Shown piece by piece: positions 1 to 7,691 of a stretch of DNA of 64,000 nt (its first letter is position 1; every line of letters begins with the position of its first letter). Position numbers and translations under genes: made by a program. The notes below the pieces were generated by a model. The model did not search any database. It was not told where the DNA came from and saw only the letters and a program-made list of their open reading frames with translations. This DNA is from UBA2991 sp965221735 (GTDB lineage: Bacteria; Chloroflexota; Dehalococcoidia; Tepidiformales; Tepidiformaceae): the NCBI GenBank assembly GCA_965221735.1, contig OZ244910.1, forward strand, positions 558,001 to 622,000, given 5' to 3'.

Positions 1-185
1 AGGATTGCCCCCACTACCAGCTCCGGCAGCCCCTCCCGCGCGGCGACATCCAGCCCCAGCAGGACGCCGCCCAGCCCCAGCCCCACCAGCGGGAACCACG
101 CGCGCGCCGGTCCCATCCGCGCCTCCCCCGCGGGGGCCACCGGCAGAACCGTCAGGAACCCGATTGCCAGCCGCAGACTCGTCAC
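1..185 (-). CDS. cobS: Adenosylcobinamide-GDP ribazoletransferase, N-terminal part
   Basis: Only the first 61 codons lie in the window; the gene runs off the left edge. CobS is an integral membrane enzyme that joins adenosylcobinamide-GDP to alpha-ribazole in the last steps of cobalamin assembly. The GTG start is chosen because the reading begins with the hydrophobic CobS-type N-terminus LRLAIGFLTVLPV, followed by a second hydrophobic run (WFPLVGLGLGGVLLGL). A GAGGGAG ribosome site precedes it. It starts 13 bp after the cobT stop, so it is the last visible gene of the riboswitch-controlled B12 operon. Confidence 0.8.
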   Translation of the reverse strand, partial: MTSLRLAIGFLTVLPVAPAGEARMGPARAWFPLVGLGLGGVLLGLDVAAREGLPELVVGAI

Positions 186-198
186 GGAGCGCGCTCCC

Positions 199-1260
199 TC
201 AATCCCCGGGTTCGGCGCCGGAGACGCCCGCCTCGTCGAACGTCGCCATCTCCGAGAGGCATGCCGCCGCCGCCTCGACCAGCCCCATCGCGAGCACCGC
301 CCCCGTCCCCTCCCCCAGCCGCATCCCAAGGTCGAGCAGCGGCCGCAGCCCCAGGTGCGAGAGCGCGACCCGATGTCCCGCTTCCGCCGACAGGTGCGAG
401 GCCACGAGGTAGTCGGCGACGGTCGAGCAAAGGCTGTGGGCGATGAGCGCCGCCGCTCCCGAGATGAACCCGTCGATCACCACGACCCGCCGCGCAATGG
501 CCCCGCCCAGCACCACCCCTGCGAGCACCCCGATCTCGAAGCCGCCCACCTTCGCGAGGATGTCCAGCCCATCCCCCGGGTCGGGGCGGTTCACCGCCAG
601 CGCCCGCTCGACGACTACCGCCTTCGCCGCCAGCTCCTCGTCGTCCCGCCCCGTGCCCCGGCCCGTCGTCGCCCGTGGCGAGCGGCCGGTCACGGCCGCC
701 GTGATGGCGCTCGATGCCGTTGTGTTGCCGATGCCCATGTCCCCCGTTCCGATGACATCCGCCCCGCCATCCGCCGCCTCCCGCGCCAGCGCGACCCCGG
801 CCAGCACGCAGGCCTCCGCCTGTGCGTGCGACATCGCGGGGCCCTGCGTCATGTCGGCGGTGCCCCGCCCCACTCCCACGATGCGAAGGTCGGGGTGCTC
901 CGGGAGAGGCGTCGCCACCCCCGCGTCGACGATGACCAGCTTCACCCCTGCCCGTCGCGCCATCACGCTGATGGCCGCCCCGCCCGAGAGGAAGTTCAGC
1001 ACCATCTGCGCCGTGACCTCCTGCGGATACCCCGTGACCCCCTGCGCCACCACCCCGTGGTCGCCCGCCGCCACGATCACCGTCTTTCCCCGTACAACCG
1101 GGCACTCGGCCCCCTGGATGGCCGCCACCTGCAGCGACAGTTCCTCCAGGCGCCCGAGGCTGCCGGGCGGCTTCGTCAGGCGCTCCTGGCGGAGGCGGGC
1201 CGCCTCGCGGGCGAGGGGGTCGGCCGGCGCGATCGCTGCGACGACGTCCTCGATCGACAC
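199..1260 (-). CDS. cobT: Nicotinate-nucleotide--dimethylbenzimidazole phosphoribosyltransferase
   Basis: CobT activates 5,6-dimethylbenzimidazole by moving phosphoribose from nicotinate mononucleotide, giving alpha-ribazole phosphate for the lower ligand of cobalamin. The 353-residue length is typical. Family motifs are clear: KPPGSLGRLEEL near the N-terminus, VAAGDHGV around residue 75, GTGDMGIGNTT in the middle and RLGEGTGA near the C-terminus, with the expected catalytic glutamate at position 317. The GTG start lies 2 bp after the cobO stop, and cobS follows after 13 bp. A longer reading upstream to about 1533 is open, but it overlaps cobO and has no CobT similarity. Confidence 0.95.
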   Translation of the reverse strand: MSIEDVVAAIAPADPLAREAARLRQERLTKPPGSLGRLEELSLQVAAIQGAECPVVRGKTVIVAAGDHGVVAQGVTGYPQEVTAQMVLNFLSGGAAISVMARRAGVKLVIVDAGVATPLPEHPDLRIVGVGRGTADMTQGPAMSHAQAEACVLAGVALAREAADGGADVIGTGDMGIGNTTASSAITAAVTGRSPRATTGRGTGRDDEELAAKAVVVERALAVNRPDPGDGLDILAKVGGFEIGVLAGVVLGGAIARRVVVIDGFISGAAALIAHSLCSTVADYLVASHLSAEAGHRVALSHLGLRPLLDLGMRLGEGTGAVLAMGLVEAAAACLSEMATFDEAGVSGAEPGD

Positions 1261-1262
1261 GG

Positions 1263-1859
1263 CTAGTACTCGAGCCCCGGCTGCGCCCGGATGCCCTGCT
1301 CCTGGTACGGGTGCTTGATCAGCTTCATCTCCGTCACCAGGTCGGCGAACTCGACGAGCGCCTCGGGCGCGTACCGCCCCGTGATGATGACGTGCATCCC
1401 CTCCGGCCTTCGCCTGAGCGCGTCGAGCACGTCCTCCACCGGCACCCAGCCGTAGTGCATGGCGTAGGTGAACTCGTCGAGGATGATGATGTCCTCCCCG
1501 CCCTCCAGGATCGCCTCCTTGCAGCGTTCCCACTGCGCCACGGCCAGCGCCGTCGTCTGGTCCATGTCCTTCGAGAGCCAGGTGAAGCCGTCGCCCATCG
1601 CCTCGATGCGGATGTCGAGCTTCTTCGCCGCCCGGTGCTCCCCGAAGCGGGCCGTCGAGTGCTTGATGAACTGGAACATCCGCACGCGGAAGTCCCGCCC
1701 CCAGGCTCGGAACAGGACGCCCAGCGCCGCCGTCGTTTTCCCCTTCCCCTCGCCCGTGTTGACGATGACCAGCCCGTGCCGAACACGCCGCCGCTCCCGC
1801 GCCCCGGTCGCCCCCTCCTCCGGGGCTGTCTCGTCGACCGGGTCAGCTTCGGGAGGCAC
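1263..1859 (-). CDS. cobO: Cob(I)yrinic acid a,c-diamide adenosyltransferase (CobO/BtuR type)
   Basis: This 198-residue enzyme adds the 5'-deoxyadenosyl group from ATP to the cobalt of corrinoids. The modified P-loop NTGEGKGKTTAALG (residues 34-47) is the signature of the CobA/CobO family, as are the later IIILDEFTYAM block and the FADLVTEM...HPYQEQGI C-terminus. About 25 charged, poorly conserved residues precede the core. The ATG lies inside the end of the btuD gene (17 bp overlap), so translation is probably coupled. In context it adenosylates corrinoids brought in by the transporter. Confidence 0.95.
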   Translation of the reverse strand: MPPEADPVDETAPEEGATGARERRRVRHGLVIVNTGEGKGKTTAALGVLFRAWGRDFRVRMFQFIKHSTARFGEHRAAKKLDIRIEAMGDGFTWLSKDMDQTTALAVAQWERCKEAILEGGEDIIILDEFTYAMHYGWVPVEDVLDALRRRPEGMHVIITGRYAPEALVEFADLVTEMKLIKHPYQEQGIRAQPGLEY

Positions 1860-2718
1860 TGGGAACGCCGTTGCCGGCGGCGGCGCTGCCGTTCGACCCG
1901 AAAGAAACGCCGTTTGCCTGCGCCGGAGCGATCAGGCTGATCGCGAGCGCGTCCGTCGCAGGGTCGCGGTACACCGCCGAGCGCACGCCGAAGGCGGACT
2001 CGATCGTCTCGGGGGTCAAGACGTCCTCCGGCGGCCCCTCGGTGACCACCGTCCCGTTACTGATCAGGACCAACCGGTCGCAGTAGCGCGCCGCCAGGTT
2101 CAGGTCGTGGATGGCCGCGATGGCCGTCAGACCGTCGTCGACGAGCCGGCGCACCAGCCCGAGGATGGTGAGCTGGTGCAGGATGTCGAGGTTCGAGGTC
2201 GGCTCGTCCAGCAGCAGGATGCGGGGCTGCTGCGCCAGCGCTCGCGCGAGGAATACGCGCTGGCGCTCGCCTCCCGAGAGCGTCTCCAGCGTCCTGGTGG
2301 CGAACTCCTCCGTCTCGGTCAGGCGCATCGCCCTCCCCGCGATGCGGTCGTCGGCCTGCCCCTCGACCTCGAACCGCCCCAGGTGGGGGTAGCGCCCCAT
2401 CAGGACCAGCTCGAACGCCGTGAACCCCTGCGTGTAGGGCGCGATCTGCGGGACCAGCGCGAGCATGGCGGCGACGTCCCTCGCCGCCATCGAGGACAGG
2501 TCGGAGCCCTCCAGCCAGACCGCGCCTTCCTGGTGCCGGAGCACCCCCGACAGCGTCCGCAACAGCGTCGACTTCCCCGCCCCGTTCGGGCCGATCAGGC
2601 CGACGAACTGCCCCCGCTCGGCGCGCATGTCGACCGCGTCCAGCAGCGTCTTCGCCTCGACGCTGAAGGAGACGGCCTGCGCGTCGACCGGTGCCGGGGA
2701 GTTGCCATTCGTGTTCAT
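1843..2718 (-). CDS. btuD: ABC transporter ATP-binding protein, corrinoid/siderophore (BtuD/FecE) family
   Basis: This is the ATPase of an importer. Walker A GPNGAGKS is at residues 43-50, the signature LSGGERQR begins at 147, Walker B ILLLDEP is at 167-173 and the H-loop histidine is near 204. It has 291 residues, of which the last 30 or so form a Gly/Ser/Ala tail without family similarity. The substrate is inferred to be cobalamin or another corrinoid, because the gene lies in the riboswitch operon between the binding protein and cobO. The gap to btuF is 8 bp. Confidence 0.92.
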   Translation of the reverse strand: MNTNGNSPAPVDAQAVSFSVEAKTLLDAVDMRAERGQFVGLIGPNGAGKSTLLRTLSGVLRHQEGAVWLEGSDLSSMAARDVAAMLALVPQIAPYTQGFTAFELVLMGRYPHLGRFEVEGQADDRIAGRAMRLTETEEFATRTLETLSGGERQRVFLARALAQQPRILLLDEPTSNLDILHQLTILGLVRRLVDDGLTAIAAIHDLNLAARYCDRLVLISNGTVVTEGPPEDVLTPETIESAFGVRSAVYRDPATDALAISLIAPAQANGVSFGSNGSAAAGNGVPSASRS

Positions 2719-2726
2719 GTCGTCAC

Positions 2727-3920
2727 CTACTCGGCCAGGCTGAAGGACTCCGCGGGTGGATCGGGGAAGTCATCCGGCCACAGCATGCGCGCCAGGTCCT
2801 CCGCCCCGCGAATGTTCCAGTACGAGAGCGTCGTGAAGTGCTTGCTCTCCACGACGAAGACGGCCCCGTTCTTGATCGCCGGAAGCTCGGCCAGCGCTTC
2901 GTGCTCCAGCAGGCTCTGCCGGAACTCCTCCGCGCCGAACGCGACCGGCTGGGGAATGATGATGATGTCCGGCGCCATGGCGATCACGCCCTCGAGGCTG
3001 GTCGTCTGGTTCCCCGTGACGCCCGCGTCCTCAGCGGCGTTGAGGCCGCCCGCGGCCGTGATCACCCCGCCCTCGGTCGAACGGCCGCCGGCGACCCAGA
3101 GCGTGTCCGAGTACTGCGTCAGCGCGAGCACGCGGGGCTTCGGATCCTTCACGCCCGTAACCGCGACGAGCGCTTCGTACCGGGCCTGCACCTCGTCGGC
3201 GAAGGCGAAGGCGCGCTCCTCTTCCCCGTAGATGTAACCCATCAGCAGGATGGCGCTGATGCGCGCCTCCGGGCCCTGCTCCAGCTCTGTCTGGATGACG
3301 GGGATGCCCGCCCGCTGCAGCGCCTCGACCACCTCGATCGGGAAGAACGGGCTCGTCACGACCACGTCCGGCGACTGCGCGATAATCACTTCCGGATCCC
3401 GCGAGATCTCCGTCTTCTCCTGCACCAGGTGCGCGATGTTCGAGTAGGTCTCGTTCTTCGTCGCGCCTCCCACGGCTACGAGCCGCTCGTTCGGCACGAT
3501 CGCCAGGGTCATCTCGTCGTGGCCCACCGAGGCCGTGATGATGCGGAGCGGCTTCGCCGGAATGCTGACGACCCCGTTCAGCCCCTCGACCTCGCGCGGC
3601 CAGCCCGTGTTCGTGTGGTCGACGATCCCGCGCACGCCCTCGAGCGAGCGCGCCGCCGGGGTCGGTACCGGCGTTGGTTCCGGCGTCGCCGCCTCGGTGG
3701 GAGCGGCCGTTGCCGTTGGCGCTTCCGTTGGCGCCTCTGTCGGGGCTTCGGTGGGCGCCTCCGTGGGCTCGGGGGTCGGTTCAGGCGTCGATGCCTGCGT
3801 CGGCTCGGCCGTTGCCACGGGAGCGGATGGCTCCTCCTCGTCGGAGCCACAGGCCGCAAGCGCCAGCCCCAGCACGAGGACCAGCGGCACGATCAGAAGG
3901 CGAAGTGATTTCAGGGACAC
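2727..3920 (-). CDS. btuF: Corrinoid ABC transporter substrate-binding lipoprotein (BtuF-like)
   Basis: A 397-residue Peripla_BP_2 family lipoprotein that would capture cobalamin outside the membrane and hand it to BtuC. A GTG start is chosen because AAAAGGAG lies just upstream and the reading opens with a lipoprotein signal ending in ALAACGS (Cys 24). Residues of about 30-85 are a Pro/Thr/Glu/Ala linker containing tandem PTEA repeats, encoded by a 12-bp DNA repeat. The binding fold follows (RIITASVGHDEMTLAIVP, then ISRDPEVIIAQSPDVVV). An open frame continues upstream through btuC in another phase but is not coding. Confidence 0.93.
   Translation of the reverse strand: MSLKSLRLLIVPLVLVLGLALAACGSDEEEPSAPVATAEPTQASTPEPTPEPTEAPTEAPTEAPTEAPTATAAPTEAATPEPTPVPTPAARSLEGVRGIVDHTNTGWPREVEGLNGVVSIPAKPLRIITASVGHDEMTLAIVPNERLVAVGGATKNETYSNIAHLVQEKTEISRDPEVIIAQSPDVVVTSPFFPIEVVEALQRAGIPVIQTELEQGPEARISAILLMGYIYGEEERAFAFADEVQARYEALVAVTGVKDPKPRVLALTQYSDTLWVAGGRSTEGGVITAAGGLNAAEDAGVTGNQTTSLEGVIAMAPDIIIIPQPVAFGAEEFRQSLLEHEALAELPAIKNGAVFVVESKHFTTLSYWNIRGAEDLARMLWPDDFPDPPAESFSLAE
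3715..3774 (-). repeat. 12-bp tandem repeat in the btuF linker
   Basis: Five imperfect 12-bp units of the form GTTGGCGCCTCT/GTGGGCGCCTCC lie end to end in frame. On the coding strand they give Pro-Thr-Glu-Ala units between the lipidated cysteine and the binding domain. The copy number is probably variable between strains (inference). Confidence 0.75.
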
Positions 3921-3946
3921 GATTGCTCCTTTTGGCAGGCGCGCGC

Positions 3947-5023
3947 TCACAGCGAGTACACCTGCCGCTTGTTCTTGATGAGGAGGGCGATGAAGAACGG
4001 CGCTCCCACGAACGCCGTGAGAATCCCGACACGCATCTCGGCCGGCTGGATGACCATCCGCGCGACCGTGTCGGCCACCATCACGAAGATGGCGCCGCCG
4101 AGGGCGCTCATCGGGATGAGCACGCGGTTGTCCGGCCCGAGAACCAGCCGCAGGACGTGTGGTGTGACCAGCCCCACGAAGGCGATCGTTCCGCTCACGG
4201 CCACCGCCGCGCCCGTGGCCAGCGCCGCTGTCGCCAGCAGCGCGCTCCGCGTGAGGCCCACGCGCACGCCCATCGAGCGCGCCTCGTCGTCCCCCAGCAT
4301 CAGCAGGTTCAGGTCCCGCGCCATGATCAGGAGCACGACCGTGCTCCCCAGGATGAGCGGCCCGGCGATGCGCACATGCTCCCAGGCGCGTGCGTCCAGG
4401 CCCCCCGCCAGCCAGAAGAGGACCTCGCGCAGCAGCTCGTTGTCGGGCAGGAAGATGATGATCGCCGAGACGATCGCCCCCAGGAACGCGTTCACGGCGA
4501 CTCCCGCCAGCAGCAGCGTCGCCATGGAGAAGTGCCCTCCGACCACGGCGATGCCGTAGACCAGGAATGCCGCCGCGACCGCCCCCGCGAAGGCGAAGAG
4601 CGGCAGCGCCAGGAAGAAGAGCCCAGAGAGGCCCGCCGCAATCGCGATCACCGCCCCCAGCGCCCCGCCCGCCGACACGCCGATGATGCCCGGATCGGCC
4701 ATGGGGTTGCGGAACAGGCCCTGCATGGTCGCCCCTGCCACCCCCAGCGCCATCCCCACCGCCCCGCCCACGATGATCCGCGGCAGCCGGATCTGCTCGA
4801 TCACGAGCTGCTCGGTCCGCCCGAACCCGGGTGTATCGAAGCCGAGCGCGGACAGCACGATCCAGGCGACGTCGCTGATGGAGATGTCGACGGGGCCGAG
4901 GCTCAGGGAGATCAGGCCCACCAGGATCACGAGCGCCAGCAGGATCGTCCCGCCGATCGCCAGCCGGGCGCTGATGCCCAACTGGCGATAGCTGCGCAGG
5001 GTCGTGAGCCCAACGGCCTGCAA
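3947..5023 (-). CDS. btuC: Corrinoid ABC transporter permease (BtuC/FecCD family)
   Basis: A 358-residue polytopic membrane protein with about ten hydrophobic segments, the transmembrane half of the importer. FecCD-family blocks are visible: RLPRIIVGGAVGMALGVAGA, QGLFRNPMADPGIIGVSAG, FWLAGGLDARAWEHV and GTIAFVGLVTPHVLRL. The start is TTG, 7 nt after a GGAGG that forms the 3' arm of the hairpin at 5031-5055. It is the first gene after the cobalamin riboswitch and so the direct target of that control. btuF follows after 26 bp. Confidence 0.93.
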   Translation of the reverse strand: MQAVGLTTLRSYRQLGISARLAIGGTILLALVILVGLISLSLGPVDISISDVAWIVLSALGFDTPGFGRTEQLVIEQIRLPRIIVGGAVGMALGVAGATMQGLFRNPMADPGIIGVSAGGALGAVIAIAAGLSGLFFLALPLFAFAGAVAAAFLVYGIAVVGGHFSMATLLLAGVAVNAFLGAIVSAIIIFLPDNELLREVLFWLAGGLDARAWEHVRIAGPLILGSTVVLLIMARDLNLLMLGDDEARSMGVRVGLTRSALLATAALATGAAVAVSGTIAFVGLVTPHVLRLVLGPDNRVLIPMSALGGAIFVMVADTVARMVIQPAEMRVGILTAFVGAPFFIALLIKNKRQVYSL

Positions 5024-5030
5024 AACAAAA

Positions 5031-5055
5031 CCTCCAGCGTCTCTGCCGCTGGAGG
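5031..5055 (-). promoter_or_regulatory. Riboswitch expression platform: hairpin over the btuC Shine-Dalgarno
   Basis: On the transcript, CCTCCAGCG and CGCTGGAGG form a perfect 9-bp stem with a 7-nt loop, followed at once by TTTTGTTTTG. The 3' arm contains the GGAGG that serves the btuC TTG start 7 nt further on. The same hairpin could therefore hide the ribosome site and also resemble an intrinsic terminator. The coupling to the aptamer is inferred from position. Confidence 0.7.
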
Positions 5056-5124
5056 TACCGTCTTCGACTGTCCGGAACTGACACCCGGGGTCGAGGGCAC
5101 CTCTCTATGCGGAGAGATGTCACC

Positions 5125-5290
5125 TCTCGTCCAGGCAGGTCTCCTGGCTTGCGGGTGGGCTGTTGCGCCGCGCCCTTCCCATCGGTTGCCCGACAGTGGG
5201 CCTCGGCTCCCGGTTCCCGCTTACAGTGGCGCTACCGCGGCGGATTTTCACCGCCTTCCCTATTCTCCCTGGGACGGGCACCCGAACGAA
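5125..5290 (-). ncRNA. Cobalamin riboswitch aptamer
   Basis: Read on the minus strand, this leader has the conserved pieces of the cobalamin element in order: GTGCCCGTCCCAGGGAGAAT, AGGGAAGGCGGTGAAAATCC, the GCCACTG box, and at 5134-5149 the B12 box AGCCAGGAGACCTGCC. It lies about 110 nt upstream of btuC, and every gene below it is a corrinoid uptake or assembly gene. Binding of adenosylcobalamin should lower expression of the operon (known for the family). The rest of the 350-bp gap between btuC and tRNA-Leu holds only the expression-platform hairpin. Confidence 0.93.
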
Positions 5291-5374
5291 AAGAGCCAGC
5301 GCGAGCGTATGGCTGCACTGCCCGCGCGTCAAGGATTTTCGTGAGAGGCCCGTGATTTCGTGCTGGAAGAAGGC

Positions 5375-5460
5375 TGGTACCGGGGGAGGGATTCGAACCC
5401 TCACGCCTTTCGGCCACGGATTTTAAGTCCGCTGCGTCTGCCAAGTTCCGCCACCCCAGC
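5375..5460 (-). tRNA. tRNA-Leu (anticodon TAA)
   Basis: An 86-nt class II tRNA with encoded CCA. Minus-strand landmarks: acceptor GCTGGGG, TG, D-arm GCGGAACTTGGCAGACGC, anticodon loop CTTAAAA (TAA at positions 34-36), a long variable arm, T-loop GGTTCGAATCC, acceptor CCCCGGT, then ACCA. The first acceptor pair is a G-U wobble and the third is U-G. A TATCAT hexamer (5472-5477) upstream could be its -10 box. Confidence 0.95.
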
Positions 5461-5515
5461 GCCTGACGTTGATGATAGGCGCTCACGGCAACCCCGCGAG
5501 TCGTGGGACGCCCTG

Positions 5516-6493
5516 CTAGCAGGCCTCCCACCGCCCCTCGGCTTCCCGGGCTTCGCCCCGCGACGCGAGCAGGTCGAGCTGCCCCTGGACGCTCGATGCC
5601 GTCTGCCAGAAGCGCCTCTCCGTGCCGCGCGGGTAGAGCCGCGTGCAGAGCTCGTACACGGTCGACGAACCGCCGTCCGTGAGCGACTCCCGCACCCGCG
5701 CGCAGCGGCGCTCGATCCGCGTCAGCGCCCCCGCCAGCGCCTCCTCCGCTCCGTCGAACGGCTCTCCGTGGCCGGGGAAGCAGCGGGTGAAGGCGCCTTC
5801 CACAAGCCGCTCAAGGGAGGCTGCGAAGTGCGTCAGCGTGGGGAAGCGGCGCAGCCCTTCACCCTCGGCCACGAACTGGACGGCGGGCAGTGGATCGACA
5901 TCCGGCAGGAGCTGGTCGCCGGAGAACAGCCAGCCCTCCTCCGGCACTGCCAGCACGACGTTCCCCGGCGTGTGTCCCGGCGCCACCAGGATCTCGACGC
6001 CCGCCACCTCCGCGTCGCCCTCGACGAGCCGGTCGGCCTCGAACGGCGGGTACCGCAGCCCCGTCGGCCAGCGAACGCCGTCTTCGGGGTACTCCGAGGA
6101 CTCCGCCGCCCGCAGCGCCGCCGCCCGTCGCGACTCCACCCGCTCGCGCACGTGCGCGAGCGTTTCGGGCGGGGCCCCCGTGCGCTTCGCCCACGCCAGC
6201 ATCGCCGCCGTCTCGGCCGGCGACTGCAGCAGCGGTCGAGCCGTCAGCGGCCCATCGTCCTTCCCGACCCAGACAGGCGCCCCGACAGCCCGCCACCTTC
6301 GCCCCAGTCCGGCGTGGTCGTGGTGCCCGTGCGTCGCGACGACCACGTCCGGCAGCTCGCCCGCAAGCCCCGCCTGCAGCGCCTCCCAGGCTCCGGCGAA
6401 GTCGGGGCCCGTGTCGACAAGCAGCCGCGTGCCGGCCCGTTCGATCAGATGCACGGTGTTGTCGCCCAGGGCAATGGAACGGACTTCGGCCAT
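5516..6493 (-). CDS. MBL-fold metallo-hydrolase
   Basis: A 325-residue metallo-beta-lactamase-fold protein. The metal motif HGHHDH is at residues 55-60, with later ligands in APGHTPGN, FSGDQL and FPGHGEPF, so both metal sites look complete. The region after the MBL core (GALTRIERRCARVRESLTDGGSSTVYELC) looks like the C-terminal helical domain of LACTB2-like/glyoxalase II-like hydrolases. The substrate is unknown; thioester or phosphodiester cleavage is possible. It stands alone between tRNA-Leu and the divergent moxR gene, 71 bp away. Confidence 0.9.
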   Translation of the reverse strand: MAEVRSIALGDNTVHLIERAGTRLLVDTGPDFAGAWEALQAGLAGELPDVVVATHGHHDHAGLGRRWRAVGAPVWVGKDDGPLTARPLLQSPAETAAMLAWAKRTGAPPETLAHVRERVESRRAAALRAAESSEYPEDGVRWPTGLRYPPFEADRLVEGDAEVAGVEILVAPGHTPGNVVLAVPEEGWLFSGDQLLPDVDPLPAVQFVAEGEGLRRFPTLTHFAASLERLVEGAFTRCFPGHGEPFDGAEEALAGALTRIERRCARVRESLTDGGSSTVYELCTRLYPRGTERRFWQTASSVQGQLDLLASRGEAREAEGRWEAC

Positions 6494-6564
6494 TTCGCCA
6501 GTTTGCCACGGGATTCGCGTTGGTCCGGCCCACGTCCTACGATTCCCCCTGCCAGGGGGCCCCC

Positions 6565-7659
6565 ATGACCGATGCCACGACCCGTCTCTCCACGGAGGAC
6601 GTCAACACCGTCTACGGGGTTGCTTCCGACCTCGGCTCGAGCGTCGAGCGCGTCATCGTTGGGAAGAGCGAGGTCGTCCAGCTCGCCCTGGTCGCCCTCC
6701 TGTGCGAGGGCCACATCCTCCTCGAGGACGTCCCCGGCACCGGCAAGACCACCCTCGCGAAGGCCATCGCCCGCTCCCTCGGCTGCTCCTTCAAGCGCAT
6801 CCAGTTCACGCCCGACCTCATGCCCTCCGACATCACGGGCATCCACTATTTCGACCAGAAAACCCAGGACTTCGCCTTCCGCGAAGGGCCGCTCATCGCC
6901 CAGGTCGTCCTCGCCGACGAGATCAACCGCGCCACCCCCCGCACGCAGGCTGCGCTTCTCGAGGCCATGGAGGAGCGCCAGCTCACGGTTGAGGGCGAGA
7001 CCACGTTCCTGCCCCGCCCCTTCCTCGTGATCGCGACCCAGAACCCGGTCGAGCTCGAAGGCACGTTCCCCCTCCCCGAGGCCCAGCTCGACCGTTTCCT
7101 CCTGCGCCTCAAGCTTGGCTACCCCGGCGAGGACGACGAGGACGAGATCCTCGCCCGCCAGGAGCACACCAACCCCCTCGACGCCCTCCAGCCGGTCGTG
7201 ACCGCCGAGCGGCTCTCCGAGATGGCGGACGCGCTCCAGCGGCTGCACGTCGACCCGGCCATCCGTCGGTACGCCGTCCGCATCGTGCGCGAGACGCGCA
7301 ACGAGGCCGCCTTCGAGCTGGGCGCCAGCCCCCGCGCGAGTCTCGCGCTCTTCCGCTCCGCCCGCGCCTTTGCCGCCATCAACGGGCGCGACTACGTCCT
7401 CCCCGACGACGTGAAGGCGATGGCCCCCCACGTCCTTCCCCACCGCCTCATCCTCTCCACCCAGACCCGCCTCCGCGGCCGCGAGGTCGAGGACCTCATC
7501 GCCGAAGTCCTCGAGCGCGTCCCCGTCCCGATCGAGGACGAGCCCACCTCGGCTGCCGCCCCAAGAGCCGCCGCCTCCCGCCCCGCCCCCGCGGCCTCCT
7601 CGCGCCCCGCTCCTACCGCCTCGTCGTCCGGCGACGGGTCGCCCTGGGAGCGCCGCTGA
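6565..7659 (+). CDS. MoxR-family AAA+ ATPase
   Basis: A 364-residue MoxR ATPase, a chaperone-like class usually paired with von Willebrand or DUF58 proteins. Walker A lies in VPGTGKTTLAKA (residues 56-67), Walker B is VVLADEINRA and sensor 1 is LVIATQNPVE; the AAA lid block ASPRASLALFRSARAFA follows. A tail of about 40 Ala/Pro/Ser residues ends the protein. The ATG at 6565 is chosen because the upstream open frame lacks family similarity. It heads a set with the DUF58 gene (32 bp gap) and a DUF4129 membrane gene. Confidence 0.92.
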   Translation: MTDATTRLSTEDVNTVYGVASDLGSSVERVIVGKSEVVQLALVALLCEGHILLEDVPGTGKTTLAKAIARSLGCSFKRIQFTPDLMPSDITGIHYFDQKTQDFAFREGPLIAQVVLADEINRATPRTQAALLEAMEERQLTVEGETTFLPRPFLVIATQNPVELEGTFPLPEAQLDRFLLRLKLGYPGEDDEDEILARQEHTNPLDALQPVVTAERLSEMADALQRLHVDPAIRRYAVRIVRETRNEAAFELGASPRASLALFRSARAFAAINGRDYVLPDDVKAMAPHVLPHRLILSTQTRLRGREVEDLIAEVLERVPVPIEDEPTSAAAPRAAASRPAPAASSRPAPTASSSGDGSPWERR

Positions 7660-7691
7660 TGCCGCCGCCACCCGCTCGCGGGCGCTAACGC

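Noticed and set aside
3715..3774. Possible CRISPR-like or mobile repeat
   Set aside because: The units are contiguous 12-mers, in frame, and encode the PTEA linker of a lipoprotein. There are no spacers.
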